In this document: positions 57,145 to 64,000 of the stretch, piece after piece | Numbering within the stretch: the stretch's first letter is position 1 | How the letters are laid out: each line of letters opens with the position of its first letter | Notes under the pieces: model-generated | The model's input: only the letters and a program-made list of their open reading frames with translations | What the model was told of the DNA's origin: nothing | The model's database searches: none | Program-made: the position numbers and the translations under genes | Source of the DNA: Pseudomonas sp. G2-4 | GTDB taxonomy: Bacteria > Pseudomonadota > Gammaproteobacteria > Pseudomonadales > Pseudomonadaceae | Assembly (NCBI RefSeq): GCF_030064125.1 | Contig: NZ_CP125957.1 | Coordinates: forward strand, 5,636,501-5,700,500 | Length of the DNA stretch: 64,000 nucleotides | Reading direction: 5' to 3'

Positions 57145-57735
57145 TCAGGCAAACAATTCACCCTGCAACTCATCGAGCAAAGCCTGGATCGCATCCAGGC
57201 GCTGCTGGGGATCATCGAGCTGCAGCAGGTCGATCTTGTCCAGTTCATTGAACGGCAGCAGATAGGCCAGTTGATTGGCCAGGGACTGCTGGCCGGTCGC
57301 TTCGGTGCCCATGTTCAGCGCCTCGACCATCGGGTGCTCGGCCAGGGCCTTGAGCAGGGCCACCAGGTCGGCATCCTCGTCCTGTAGCGGCTGCTCCGGC
57401 TCTTCTTCCAGCCACTCGACTTCAGCCACCGTCAATTGATCCGGCTGGACGCTGCTGCCGTGCACGATAAAGCGCCGCCCGCCTTGCACGCGAATGCCCA
57501 GCAGGCCGTTGTCCTGCTGGGAGAAATCGGTGATGCGTGCTTCACAACCGACCCGCGCATAACCGTCAGGCGCGATGCCGACTTCCTCGCCATCGAGGAT
57601 GCACACCACCCCGAACCCTTCGCCCTTTTTCATGCAGCGACCGATCATGTCGAGGTAACGCGCCTCGAAAATCTGCAAATCGAGGATGCAGCCGGGGAAC
57701 AGCACGGTGTTCAACGGGAAAAGCGGCAAGTTCAT
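57145..57735 (-). CDS. Lon N-terminal-domain (substrate-binding) protein
   Basis: 196 residues, MNLPLFPLNTVLFPGCILDL at the start is the hallmark of the LON substrate-binding domain; no ATPase or protease part. It continues with LQIFEARYLDMIGRCMKKGE and GRRFIVHGSSVQPDQL. Stand-alone proteins of this type are common in proteobacteria, possibly adaptors, with unproven role. Ten bases downstream of the lrgB-like gene and probably co-transcribed with it. Confidence 0.9.
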   Translation of the reverse strand: MNLPLFPLNTVLFPGCILDLQIFEARYLDMIGRCMKKGEGFGVVCILDGEEVGIAPDGYARVGCEARITDFSQQDNGLLGIRVQGGRRFIVHGSSVQPDQLTVAEVEWLEEEPEQPLQDEDADLVALLKALAEHPMVEALNMGTEATGQQSLANQLAYLLPFNELDKIDLLQLDDPQQRLDAIQALLDELQGELFA

Positions 57736-57745
57736 AACCAGTTCC

Positions 57746-58462
57746 TTAGACCGTCATCGACACCACCAACGGCAGCAACACCGCCGTGGCCACGCCCATC
57801 AGACTCATCGCCAGCGCCGCAAAGGCACCGGACTCTTCGCTTTCCTGCAACGCCACCGACGTGCCCACCGCATGGGCCGTCAGCCCCAGGGCCATCCCCC
57901 GGGCCTCCGGGCTATGGACACCCAGCCGGTTCAAAATGCTCGGGCCGAGGATCGCTCCGAGCACGCCGGTAATCAATACAAACACCGCCGCCATCGCCGC
58001 GACACCGCCGATCTGCTCGGCCACCAGCATGGCGATCGGCGACGTCACCGACTTGGGCGCCATGGTCATCAGGATCATGTGCTCGGCGCCGAACGCCCAG
58101 CCCAACATCACCGCAGAGCCGGTGGCAAACACCCCGCCTATCACCAGCGTAGTAAAAATCGGCCAGAACAATTGCCGAATCCGCCGCAGGTTCAAATACA
58201 ACGGCACCGCCAGGGCGACCGTGGCCGGGCCCAGCAGAATACTTAGGATCTCAGTGCTCTCGCGGTATTCGGCGTAGCTGATGCCACAACCGACCAGCAC
58301 GCCGATCAACAGCACCATCGACATCAGCACCGGTTGCAGGAACACCCAGCGGGTCTTTTCGAACGCCGCCAGCACTAATTGATAGGCGCCCAGGGTAATG
58401 CCGATGCCGAACAACGGATGATGGATCACCGAGTTCCAGGCGCCCGGCCAGTCGAGCATCAT
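57746..58462 (-). CDS. LrgB/CidB-like membrane protein
   Basis: 238 residues from ATG 58460-58462, overlapping the lrgA-like stop as ATGA. About seven membrane helices; family motifs PKSVTSPIAMLVAEQIGG, LGPSILNRLGVHSPEARGMA, and GTSVALQESEESGAFAAL are present. The LrgAB/CidAB pair resembles holin/antiholin in Staphylococcus and functions in pyruvate or glycolate-type transport in other species. Substrate unknown here. Confidence 0.92.
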   Translation of the reverse strand: MMLDWPGAWNSVIHHPLFGIGITLGAYQLVLAAFEKTRWVFLQPVLMSMVLLIGVLVGCGISYAEYRESTEILSILLGPATVALAVPLYLNLRRIRQLFWPIFTTLVIGGVFATGSAVMLGWAFGAEHMILMTMAPKSVTSPIAMLVAEQIGGVAAMAAVFVLITGVLGAILGPSILNRLGVHSPEARGMALGLTAHAVGTSVALQESEESGAFAALAMSLMGVATAVLLPLVVSMTV

Positions 58463-58824
58463 TGGCCGTCCTCCGCAGCGGGAGCGTGACGCCGGGCCAG
58501 GCGCTGCATCAATACGCCGGTAAACGCCATGGACAGCACCAGTGACAACACCAGCGCACCGACGATGGCCCAGAAATCGGCAGCAATGGCCCGGGCATAC
58601 ACCATCACCCCCACTGCTGGCGGCACCAGCAACAACGGCAGGTAACGCAGCAGGCTGCCGGCGGCCAGGTTCAAGGGCTCGCCGACTTCGCCGCGCATGA
58701 TCAGATAGCCCAGCAACAGCAGCAGGCCAATGATCGGCCCCGGCAGCACCGGCAAGAACAAATGATTGATCGCTGTGCCCAGCAATTGGAACAGCACCAG
58801 CCAGGTCAGGCCCCGTAGCAACAT
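58459..58824 (-). CDS. LrgA/CidA-like membrane protein
   Basis: 121 residues from ATG 58822-58824, with GGAGAGAG upstream; the longer open frame reads through a REP and is excluded. Four membrane helices (LTWLVLFQLLGTAINHLFLP, then VLPGPIIGLLLLLGYLI with the family PGPIIGL motif). Forms a pair with the downstream lrgB-like gene (4-base overlap), presumably as a two-component membrane complex. Confidence 0.92.
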   Translation of the reverse strand: MLLRGLTWLVLFQLLGTAINHLFLPVLPGPIIGLLLLLGYLIMRGEVGEPLNLAAGSLLRYLPLLLVPPAVGVMVYARAIAADFWAIVGALVLSLVLSMAFTGVLMQRLARRHAPAAEDGQ

Positions 58825-59182
58825 CCGCTCTCTCCCCCTGCAACAGCCCCAATGAACGCGCCAATTCGGTTCACTCAAGCGAGCGGCGTGATGGTGTGGC
58901 GAGGGAGCTTGCTCCCGCTGGGCTGCGCAGCGGCCCCATTTTATGAGCGCTTCGCACTCAAGCGGGAGCAAGCTCCCTCGCCACGGAATCAAACGCACAC
59001 GTTAAGTGAACGGAACTGCAAAGAATGCGCCCGCATTATAAGCACGCCGGCGCTATGGGTCGGCATTCGTAAAAAGCATGGTCGATGACCTTCCCTGCGC
59101 GTCATGTTGATCTACAGTGGTTCTCCGGGGACGCCGATCCCCGTCAATAAAGACAAAACAGATGAACCCAAGGAGAGTCTCA
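58825..59182. promoter_or_regulatory. Divergent gap between lrgA-like and maoC-like genes
   Basis: 358 bp containing a family A REP pair (58895-58984) and a 6-bp hairpin CGGGGA/TCCCCG at 59126-59143 in the probable 5' leader of the MaoC gene. No additional coding frame is credible. Confidence 0.5.
58895..58984. repeat. REP pair, family A
   Basis: TGTGGCGAGGGAGCTTGCTC at 58895 and inverted partner ending CCTCGCCAC at 58984. It lies upstream of both divergent genes. Confidence 0.88.
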
Positions 59183-59638
59183 ATGCCCTACGTTCCCGTT
59201 GCAGCGCTCAAAGATTATGTCGGCAAGGAACTTGGACGTTCCGAATGGCTGACCATCGATCAGGAGCGCATCAACCTGTTCGCCGAAGCCACTGGCGACT
59301 TTCAGTTCATCCACGTCGACCCGGTCAAGGCCGCCCAGACCCCGTTCGGCAGCACCATTGCCCACGGGTTCCTGTCGCTGTCGCTGATGCCCAAGCTGAT
59401 GGAAGACATCCTGATCTTGCCCGAAGGCGTGAAGATGGTCGTCAACTACGGGCTCGACAGCGTGCGCTTCATCCAGCCGGTCAAGGTAGATTCCAAGGTC
59501 CGGCTCAAGGTCGACCTGGTGGACGTCACCGAGAAAAAACCCGGCCAATGGCTGCTCAAGGCCACCGCCACGCTGGAAATCGAAGGCTCGGACAAACCGG
59601 CCTACATTGCCGAACCCCTGTCGCTCTGCTTCGTGTGA
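59183..59638 (+). CDS. MaoC-like (R)-enoyl-CoA hydratase-type protein
   Basis: 151 residues from ATG 59183 with AAGGAGAG nine bases upstream. Hot-dog fold with the MaoC hydratase motif FAEATGDFQFIHVDP, then AAQTPFGSTIAHGFLSLSL (catalytic Asp/His positions D39-H44-like). It probably hydrates or dehydrates an enoyl-CoA/3-hydroxyacyl-CoA. It stands alone; the pathway is unknown. Confidence 0.92.
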   Translation: MPYVPVAALKDYVGKELGRSEWLTIDQERINLFAEATGDFQFIHVDPVKAAQTPFGSTIAHGFLSLSLMPKLMEDILILPEGVKMVVNYGLDSVRFIQPVKVDSKVRLKVDLVDVTEKKPGQWLLKATATLEIEGSDKPAYIAEPLSLCFV

Positions 59639-59646
59639 ACCTGCGC

Positions 59647-59678
59647 CGATGCGAAGCCGTTCGGGCAGTTTCGCATCG
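59647..59678 (+). terminator. Hairpin after the MaoC gene
   Basis: CGATGCGAA (59647-59655) pairs with TTCGCATCG (59670-59678), nine pairs, with an inner GCC/GGC. Followed by CTTCTCTGT, a weak T-rich tail. Confidence 0.5.
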
Positions 59679-59740
59679 CTTCTCTGTATCCAGGGGGGCT
59701 AGCTGCGGCATACTCGTCGCCTGACGACCTGGATCCCGTT

Positions 59741-61459
59741 ATGCGCTTACTTGTCCCCCTGGCTCTGACCCTATTGCTTACCGCTTGCGGTGACGGCGAA
59801 TCGCTGTTGCCCCCGGACGCACGCCTGCCCGACGGCGGACGCTATCGCGGCGACCTGGTAGACGGCCTGCTGCAAGGCCAGGGGCGCATCGACTACCCCA
59901 ACGGCAGTTGGTACGCCGGGCAGTTCGACAAGGGCCAGTGGCACGGTACCGGTGAATGGCATGGCAGCAATGGCGAGGTCTATCGTGGCCAGTTCGAAAC
60001 CGGCCTGTTTCAAGGCCAGGGTAGCCTGACCACGCCGAGCAGCAGCTACACCGGCGGCTTCAAGCAAGGTCGCCGGGACGGTGAAGGGACCTTGAAAGAA
60101 AACGGCATGAGCTACCGCGGCGAATTCAAGGCCGACCGGTATTCCGGCCTCGGGCGCCTGGAGCTCGACGACGGCAGCCAGTATCAAGGCCCATTCGTCA
60201 ACGGCAAGCCCAACGGCGAAGGCCAGCGCTTCGACGCCAGCGGCAACCAGTTCACCGGGCACTTCGTCGATGGCCAGCTCGAGGGCAAGGGCACGTTCAA
60301 CAGCGCCGATGGCGATGTCTATATCGGCGGCTTCAAGAACAACCAGCTCAACGGCCGCGGTCGCTACGAAAATGCCGACGGCGATGTCTGGATCGGCCAG
60401 TTCAAGGACGGCGCACTGACCGGCAAAGGCGAACTGATCGGTGCCGACGGCAGCCATTACCTCGGTCAATTCAGCGACTGGCGCTTTACCGGCCAGGGCC
60501 GCTTGAACCTGCCCGACGGCAGTTTCTACATCGGCCAGTTCGAAAGCGACAGCTATCACGGACGCGGCACCCTGGTGTTGACCGACGGCACCGTGCAAAG
60601 CGGCACCTGGGCCAAGGGCCAGCGGGTGCGCGACGCGGACGGCAGGCTGCTGCCGGATGTGCTCGAACTCGGCCTGTTGGCCCAAGGTCGCCTGCTGGAG
60701 GATGCCTTGGCCAACATCCCGGCTTCCACGCCGGCGGTGGAGCTGTACAGCCTGACCCTCGGCGGCGACGGCAAGCAAAGCGTGTTCCTGCGCGAATCCG
60801 ACTACGTCGCCAACATGCTCGCCAGCCGTTTCGGCGCGTTCGGGCAGATCCGCCTGGTGAACCACCGCGACCACCTCGGCGACCGGCCCATGGCCAGCCG
60901 CGAAAGCCTGCGCCGCGCCGCCGCCACCCTGGCCGAGCGCAGCGGCCCGGAAGACCTGATCTTCATCTACCTGACCAGCCACGGCACCAGCGAGCATGAA
61001 CTGGTGCTCGACCAACCGCGCATGGAGCTGGCGGACCTGCCTGCCGACGAGCTCGCCGTGGTGCTGGCGCCGCTGAAGAACCGCGACAAGATCGTGGTGA
61101 TCTCGGCCTGCTACTCCGGCGGTTTCATCCCGGCACTCAAGGATGAACGCACGCTGATCATGACCGCGTCCCGGGCCGACCGGGTGTCCTTCGGTTGCTC
61201 CGAAGAGGCCAATTTCACCTATTTCGGCGATGCCCTGTTCGCCCAGGCGCTGAACCAGACCGACGATCTGGAGCAGGCCTTCAAACGCGCCAAGGCGACC
61301 GTGGCCGAACGGGAGCAAGCCGACAATTTCGAAGCCTCCGAACCGCAGATGTGGGCGCCCAGGACCGTCCTGTCCCACTGGAAGCTGCTGCGCAAACAAC
61401 AAGCGCGAAAAGCATTGCAAAGTGCTGCATTGAACGACGAGGCCATAAAGAGCAACTAA
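59741..61459 (+). CDS. Lipoprotein with MORN repeats and a C13 (legumain/caspase-like) protease domain
   Basis: 572 residues. Lipobox LLTAC, Cys16. About ten MORN repeats (residues about 30-300; units such as YRGDLVDGLLQGQGRIDYPN and YIGGFKNNQLNGRGRYENAD). The C-terminal half (about 340-540) is a peptidase C13-type domain with a complete His-Cys dyad: H414 in YLTSHGT and C457 in VISACYSGGF. MORN repeats bind lipids or proteins in eukaryotes. A periplasmic or outer-membrane surface protease is the inference; substrate unknown. Present in PAO1 as I recall (PA4016), so core rather than acquired. Confidence 0.9.
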   Translation: MRLLVPLALTLLLTACGDGESLLPPDARLPDGGRYRGDLVDGLLQGQGRIDYPNGSWYAGQFDKGQWHGTGEWHGSNGEVYRGQFETGLFQGQGSLTTPSSSYTGGFKQGRRDGEGTLKENGMSYRGEFKADRYSGLGRLELDDGSQYQGPFVNGKPNGEGQRFDASGNQFTGHFVDGQLEGKGTFNSADGDVYIGGFKNNQLNGRGRYENADGDVWIGQFKDGALTGKGELIGADGSHYLGQFSDWRFTGQGRLNLPDGSFYIGQFESDSYHGRGTLVLTDGTVQSGTWAKGQRVRDADGRLLPDVLELGLLAQGRLLEDALANIPASTPAVELYSLTLGGDGKQSVFLRESDYVANMLASRFGAFGQIRLVNHRDHLGDRPMASRESLRRAAATLAERSGPEDLIFIYLTSHGTSEHELVLDQPRMELADLPADELAVVLAPLKNRDKIVVISACYSGGFIPALKDERTLIMTASRADRVSFGCSEEANFTYFGDALFAQALNQTDDLEQAFKRAKATVAEREQADNFEASEPQMWAPRTVLSHWKLLRKQQARKALQSAALNDEAIKSN

Positions 61460-61486
61460 GCTGAACCGTATCAAGGGGGAAACACC

Positions 61487-62128
61487 ATGTACTTGACGCC
61501 TCAGCATGTTTTGCTCGCCGGAGCCACCGGGTTGACTGGTGAACACTTGCTGGATCGGCTGCTCAACGAGCCGACCATCACCCGGGTCCTGGCACCCTCC
61601 CGCCGGCCGCTGGCCGAACATCCACACTTGGAAAACCCGGTCGGAGAGCCGGCCGAGGTATTGCCCCGACTCAGTGGCCAGGTGGACATCGCCTTTTGCT
61701 GCCTGGGCACGACCATCAAGAAAGCCGGTTCTGAACCAGCCTTTCGCGCGGTGGACCTGGACCTGGTCGTGGCGTTTGCCAAGCGCGCCCGGGAATTGGG
61801 CGCCCGGCACCTGATCGTGATCAGTGCCCTGGGGGCCGATGCGAAGTCATCGATCTTCTACAACCGGGTCAAAGGCGAAATGGAAGCCGCACTCAAGGCC
61901 CAGGACTGGCCGCAACTGACGATCTGCCGCCCTTCGCTACTGCTGGGCGACCGTGTCGAACCGCGCCTGGCCGAGCAACTGGCCGGGCCGCTGTCGAGGC
62001 TGATCCCGGGCAAATACCACGGCATCGAAGCCTGCCAACTGGCCCGCGCCATGTGGCGATTGGCGCTGGAAGAGCAGGACGGGGTGCGGGTGGTGGAGTC
62101 GGATGAGTTGCGCAAGCTGGGCAAATGA
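61487..62128 (+). CDS. NAD(P)-binding Rossmann oxidoreductase, HTATIP2-like
   Basis: 213 residues. Rossmann start [19 protein letters not shown] (GxTGxxG), [20 protein letters not shown], then [26 protein letters not shown] with Tyr-x-x-x-Lys-like spacing (YNRVK) and [11 protein letters not shown]. Atypical short-chain dehydrogenase/NAD(P)H-binding family. Substrate unknown. Follows the protease gene by 27 bp and may be co-transcribed. Confidence 0.88.
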   Translation: MYLTPQHVLLAGATGLTGEHLLDRLLNEPTITRVLAPSRRPLAEHPHLENPVGEPAEVLPRLSGQVDIAFCCLGTTIKKAGSEPAFRAVDLDLVVAFAKRARELGARHLIVISALGADAKSSIFYNRVKGEMEAALKAQDWPQLTICRPSLLLGDRVEPRLAEQLAGPLSRLIPGKYHGIEACQLARAMWRLALEEQDGVRVVESDELRKLGK

Positions 62129-62152
62129 TTCTGCAGCGCCTGACTGGGCCTC

Positions 62153-62382
62153 ATCGCGAGCAAGCTCGCTCCCACAGTTGACCGAGTTTCGTCAGGAAGA
62201 ATGAGGTCGAATGTGGGAGCGAGCTTGCTCGCGATAGAGAGCACCACCAATCCAAAGCCAGGCCCCATTGTGGCGAGGGAGCTTGCTCCCGCTCGACTGC
62301 GCAGCAGTCGCCTTCGGATTTGAACCAGACCAAAAAGCTTGGGGCCGCTTCGCAGCCCAGCGGGAGCAAGCTCCCTCGCCAC
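62153..62382. repeat. Family B REP pair next to family A REP pair
   Basis: Family B inverted pair at 62153-62236, then 32 bp, then family A pair at 62269-62382, between convergent genes. The only place in the window where the two families sit side by side. Confidence 0.9.
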
Positions 62383-62400
62383 GGGGTTCCGTGGTGTTTG

Positions 62401-62685
62401 TTACAACCCGCCCGTCGCCTGAAACCCCACCCCTATCGCCGTGAACAACGACAACGGCAGCAACAGGGTATCGAGCAGCGCACTGCCCGGCAGGTCGATG
62501 CCCGGGTAGCTCGGGGCTTCGGCGCCGAAGCGGTCCTTGGCGCAGCAGCCGCCATTGAGGGCGTAGAGATCCAGGCGCGTCCCGGCATACACCACCGGCG
62601 CGCCGGGCTTGGCGGCGTCGAGGGTGCGGGCGGTGGCGCAGCCGGTCAGTTGCAGCGCCAGCAGCACGATCAGCAGCTTATTCAT
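62401..62685 (-). CDS. YceK/YidQ-family lipoprotein
   Basis: 94 residues from ATG 62683-62685. Lipobox LTGC with Cys16. [17 protein letters not shown] and [16 protein letters not shown] are typical of YceK/YidQ small lipoproteins of unknown function. It overlaps the ubiX stop by eight bases, so translation may be coupled to ubiX. Confidence 0.9.
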   Translation of the reverse strand: MNKLLIVLLALQLTGCATARTLDAAKPGAPVVYAGTRLDLYALNGGCCAKDRFGAEAPSYPGIDLPGSALLDTLLLPLSLFTAIGVGFQATGGL

Positions 62686-63310
62686 CGCTGCTCAAATGAT
62701 GCTCGCCCCAGCGCGGCAACATGTCTTGAGGGATGTTCAGCAGGTTGAGAATCCGCGCGACCACAAAATCGATCAGGTCGTCGATGGTCTGTGGCTGGTG
62801 ATAAAAGCCCGGCGAAGCCGGCAGGATGGTCACGCCCATGTTCGACAACTTGAGCATGTGCTCCAGATGAATGCTCGAATACGGCGCCTCCCGCGGCACC
62901 AGGATCAACTGGCGGCGCTCCTTGAGCGTGACGTCCGCAGCCCGCTCGATCAGGTTGTTGCAGGCCCCGGTGGCAATCGCCGACAGCGTCCCGGTGGAAC
63001 ACGGCACCACCACCATGGCCGCCGGCGCGCCGGAGCCCGAGGCCACCGGCGACATCCAGTCTTCCTTGCCATACACCCGAATCTGCCCCGCCGCCGCACC
63101 CGTGTACTCGGTGAGGAAGGCCTGCATCATCTGGGTCTTGGCCGGCAGGGTCACGTCGGTTTCGGTGGCCATCACCAACTGCGCCGCCTTGGAGATGAGG
63201 AAATGCACCTCGCGGTCTTCCCGCACCAGGCAATCGAGCAGGCGCAAGCCGTATTGGGCGCCGGAAGCACCGGTCATCGCCAGCGTGATGCGTTCCGGAC
63301 TGTTGTTCAT
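62678..63310 (-). CDS. ubiX: Flavin prenyltransferase UbiX
   Basis: 210 residues from ATG 63308-63310, overlapping the mpl stop as ATGA. Motifs [16 protein letters not shown] (FMN), [16 protein letters not shown] and [20 protein letters not shown] are complete. It makes prenylated FMN for UbiD decarboxylase in ubiquinone synthesis. Confidence 0.97.
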   Translation of the reverse strand: MNNSPERITLAMTGASGAQYGLRLLDCLVREDREVHFLISKAAQLVMATETDVTLPAKTQMMQAFLTEYTGAAAGQIRVYGKEDWMSPVASGSGAPAAMVVVPCSTGTLSAIATGACNNLIERAADVTLKERRQLILVPREAPYSSIHLEHMLKLSNMGVTILPASPGFYHQPQTIDDLIDFVVARILNLLNIPQDMLPRWGEHHLSSDE

Positions 63311-64000
63311 CGCAGCGCCTCGGCCAGTTTGCCGTGCAGGCCGCCGAAGCCGCCATTGCTCATGATCACCACGTGAGTGCCGGGCTGGGCCTGGCTCTTC
63401 ACGCGTTCGATGATGCCTTCCAGGGAATCGCTGACAATCGACGGCACGGTGCACAGCGCGGCCGTGGCGCCCAGGTCCCAGCCGAGGTTGGCCGGTGCGT
63501 ACCAGATCACCTGGTCGGCATCCACCACGCTTTCCGGCAAGCCGTCACGGTGGGCGCCGAGCTTCATGGAGTTGGAGCGCGGCTCGATGATCGCGATCAG
63601 CGGCGCATCGCCGATACGCTTGCGCAAACCGTCGAGGGTGGTGGCGATGGCGGTCGGGTGGTGGGCGAAGTCGTCATAGATGGTGATGCCGCGCACCTCG
63701 GCGACTTTCTCCATCCGCCGCTTCACGCTCTTGAACGCGCTCAACGCGGCAATGCCCATGGACGGCACCACGCCGACATGCCGGGCCGCTGCCAATGTGG
63801 CCAGGGCGTTGGCGACGTTATGCTGGCCGGTCATGTCCCACTCGACCACGCCCTGGGACACGCCTTCGAACATCACTTCGAACTGCGAACCGTCGTCCTT
63901 GAGCAACTTCACTTGCCACTGCCCCCCCGCGCCGGTGGTTTGCACCGGGGTCCAGCAGCCCATCTCGATCACCCGCTGCAACGCCGGCTCGGTGGTCGGG
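63307..64000 (-). CDS. mpl: Murein tripeptide ligase Mpl, C-terminal part (runs off right edge)
   Basis: The reverse frame from the window edge ends at TGA 63307-63309; about 231 residues are visible. Mur-ligase middle/C-terminal domains: [19 protein letters not shown], then [20 protein letters not shown] and [16 protein letters not shown]. The HHP (DFAHHP) block and absence of a lysine- or DAP-specific DNPR motif fit Mpl, which attaches recycled L-Ala-gamma-D-Glu-mDAP to UDP-MurNAc. N-terminal ATP-binding domain lies outside. Confidence 0.94.
   Translation of the reverse strand, partial: PTTEPALQRVIEMGCWTPVQTTGAGGQWQVKLLKDDGSQFEVMFEGVSQGVVEWDMTGQHNVANALATLAAARHVGVVPSMGIAALSAFKSVKRRMEKVAEVRGITIYDDFAHHPTAIATTLDGLRKRIGDAPLIAIIEPRSNSMKLGAHRDGLPESVVDADQVIWYAPANLGWDLGATAALCTVPSIVSDSLEGIIERVKSQAQPGTHVVIMSNGGFGGLHGKLAEALR

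Noticed and set aside
59771..61810. 679-codon minus-strand frame opposite the MORN protease gene
   Set aside because: Antisense to a clear lipoprotein gene with catalytic motifs; it has no independent support.

Overview
The window is a chromosome segment of a fluorescent-group Pseudomonas (P. fluorescens complex). The evidence is high GC, strong codon bias, P. fluorescens-type REP palindromes in most larger intergenic gaps, and a gene order that I recall as matching P. aeruginosa PAO1 from about PA3961 to PA4020. That PAO1 comparison is from memory, not from a search.

Layout. 1-2745: 5' part of hrpB, a small lipoprotein, the metal exporter fieF and a Pro/Gly-rich exported protein. 3086-15259: an accessory two-partner secretion locus in cdiBAI order. 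It has an outer-membrane TpsB/CdiB transporter, a 3214-residue TpsA/CdiA-like exoprotein, and a 4-bp-overlapping lipoprotein gene. The exoprotein tip carries a GHSQG serine-hydrolase elbow with a plausible Ser-Asp-His triad, and the lipoprotein is a candidate immunity factor. I regard this as the most interesting system in the window. 15598-23182: Lrp-type regulator, DUF2788 membrane protein, pseudouridine synthase, amn, aidB-like dehydrogenase and the hybrid kinase ladS. 23644-27627: thiD-thiE-hemL, a Sel1-repeat protein and a DUF1820 protein.

27761-39206 is a conserved RNA and envelope run: miaB, ybeZ (phoH-like), ybeY, corC, lnt, a YdcF protein, a small unknown, leuS, lptE, holA. 39507-42146 holds the very short ribosome-rescue gene arfA with a hairpin inside its coding sequence, a lytic transglycosylase and an LD-carboxypeptidase. 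42147-43077 is a gene-free repeat island: a 265-bp inverted repeat, a hexamer microsatellite, a pentamer microsatellite and REPs. 43078-54526 is a leftward series: proA, nadD, rsfS, rlmH, mrdA, rodA, mltB-type transglycosylase, rlpA, dacC, ybeD, lipB, lipA, i.e. cell elongation, septal/lateral wall turnover, lipoylation, NAD and proline synthesis. 54713-64000: alkyladenine glycosylase, a DedA-PAP2 fusion, a Lon-N-domain protein, lrgAB-like genes, a MaoC dehydratase, a MORN-repeat/C13-type protease lipoprotein, a short-chain reductase-like protein, a YceK-type lipoprotein, ubiX and the 3' part of mpl.

No rRNA, tRNA, CRISPR array, IS element or prophage was seen. Nearly all genes are ordinary core genes. 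The accessory content is the two-partner locus and the repeat-rich gaps.
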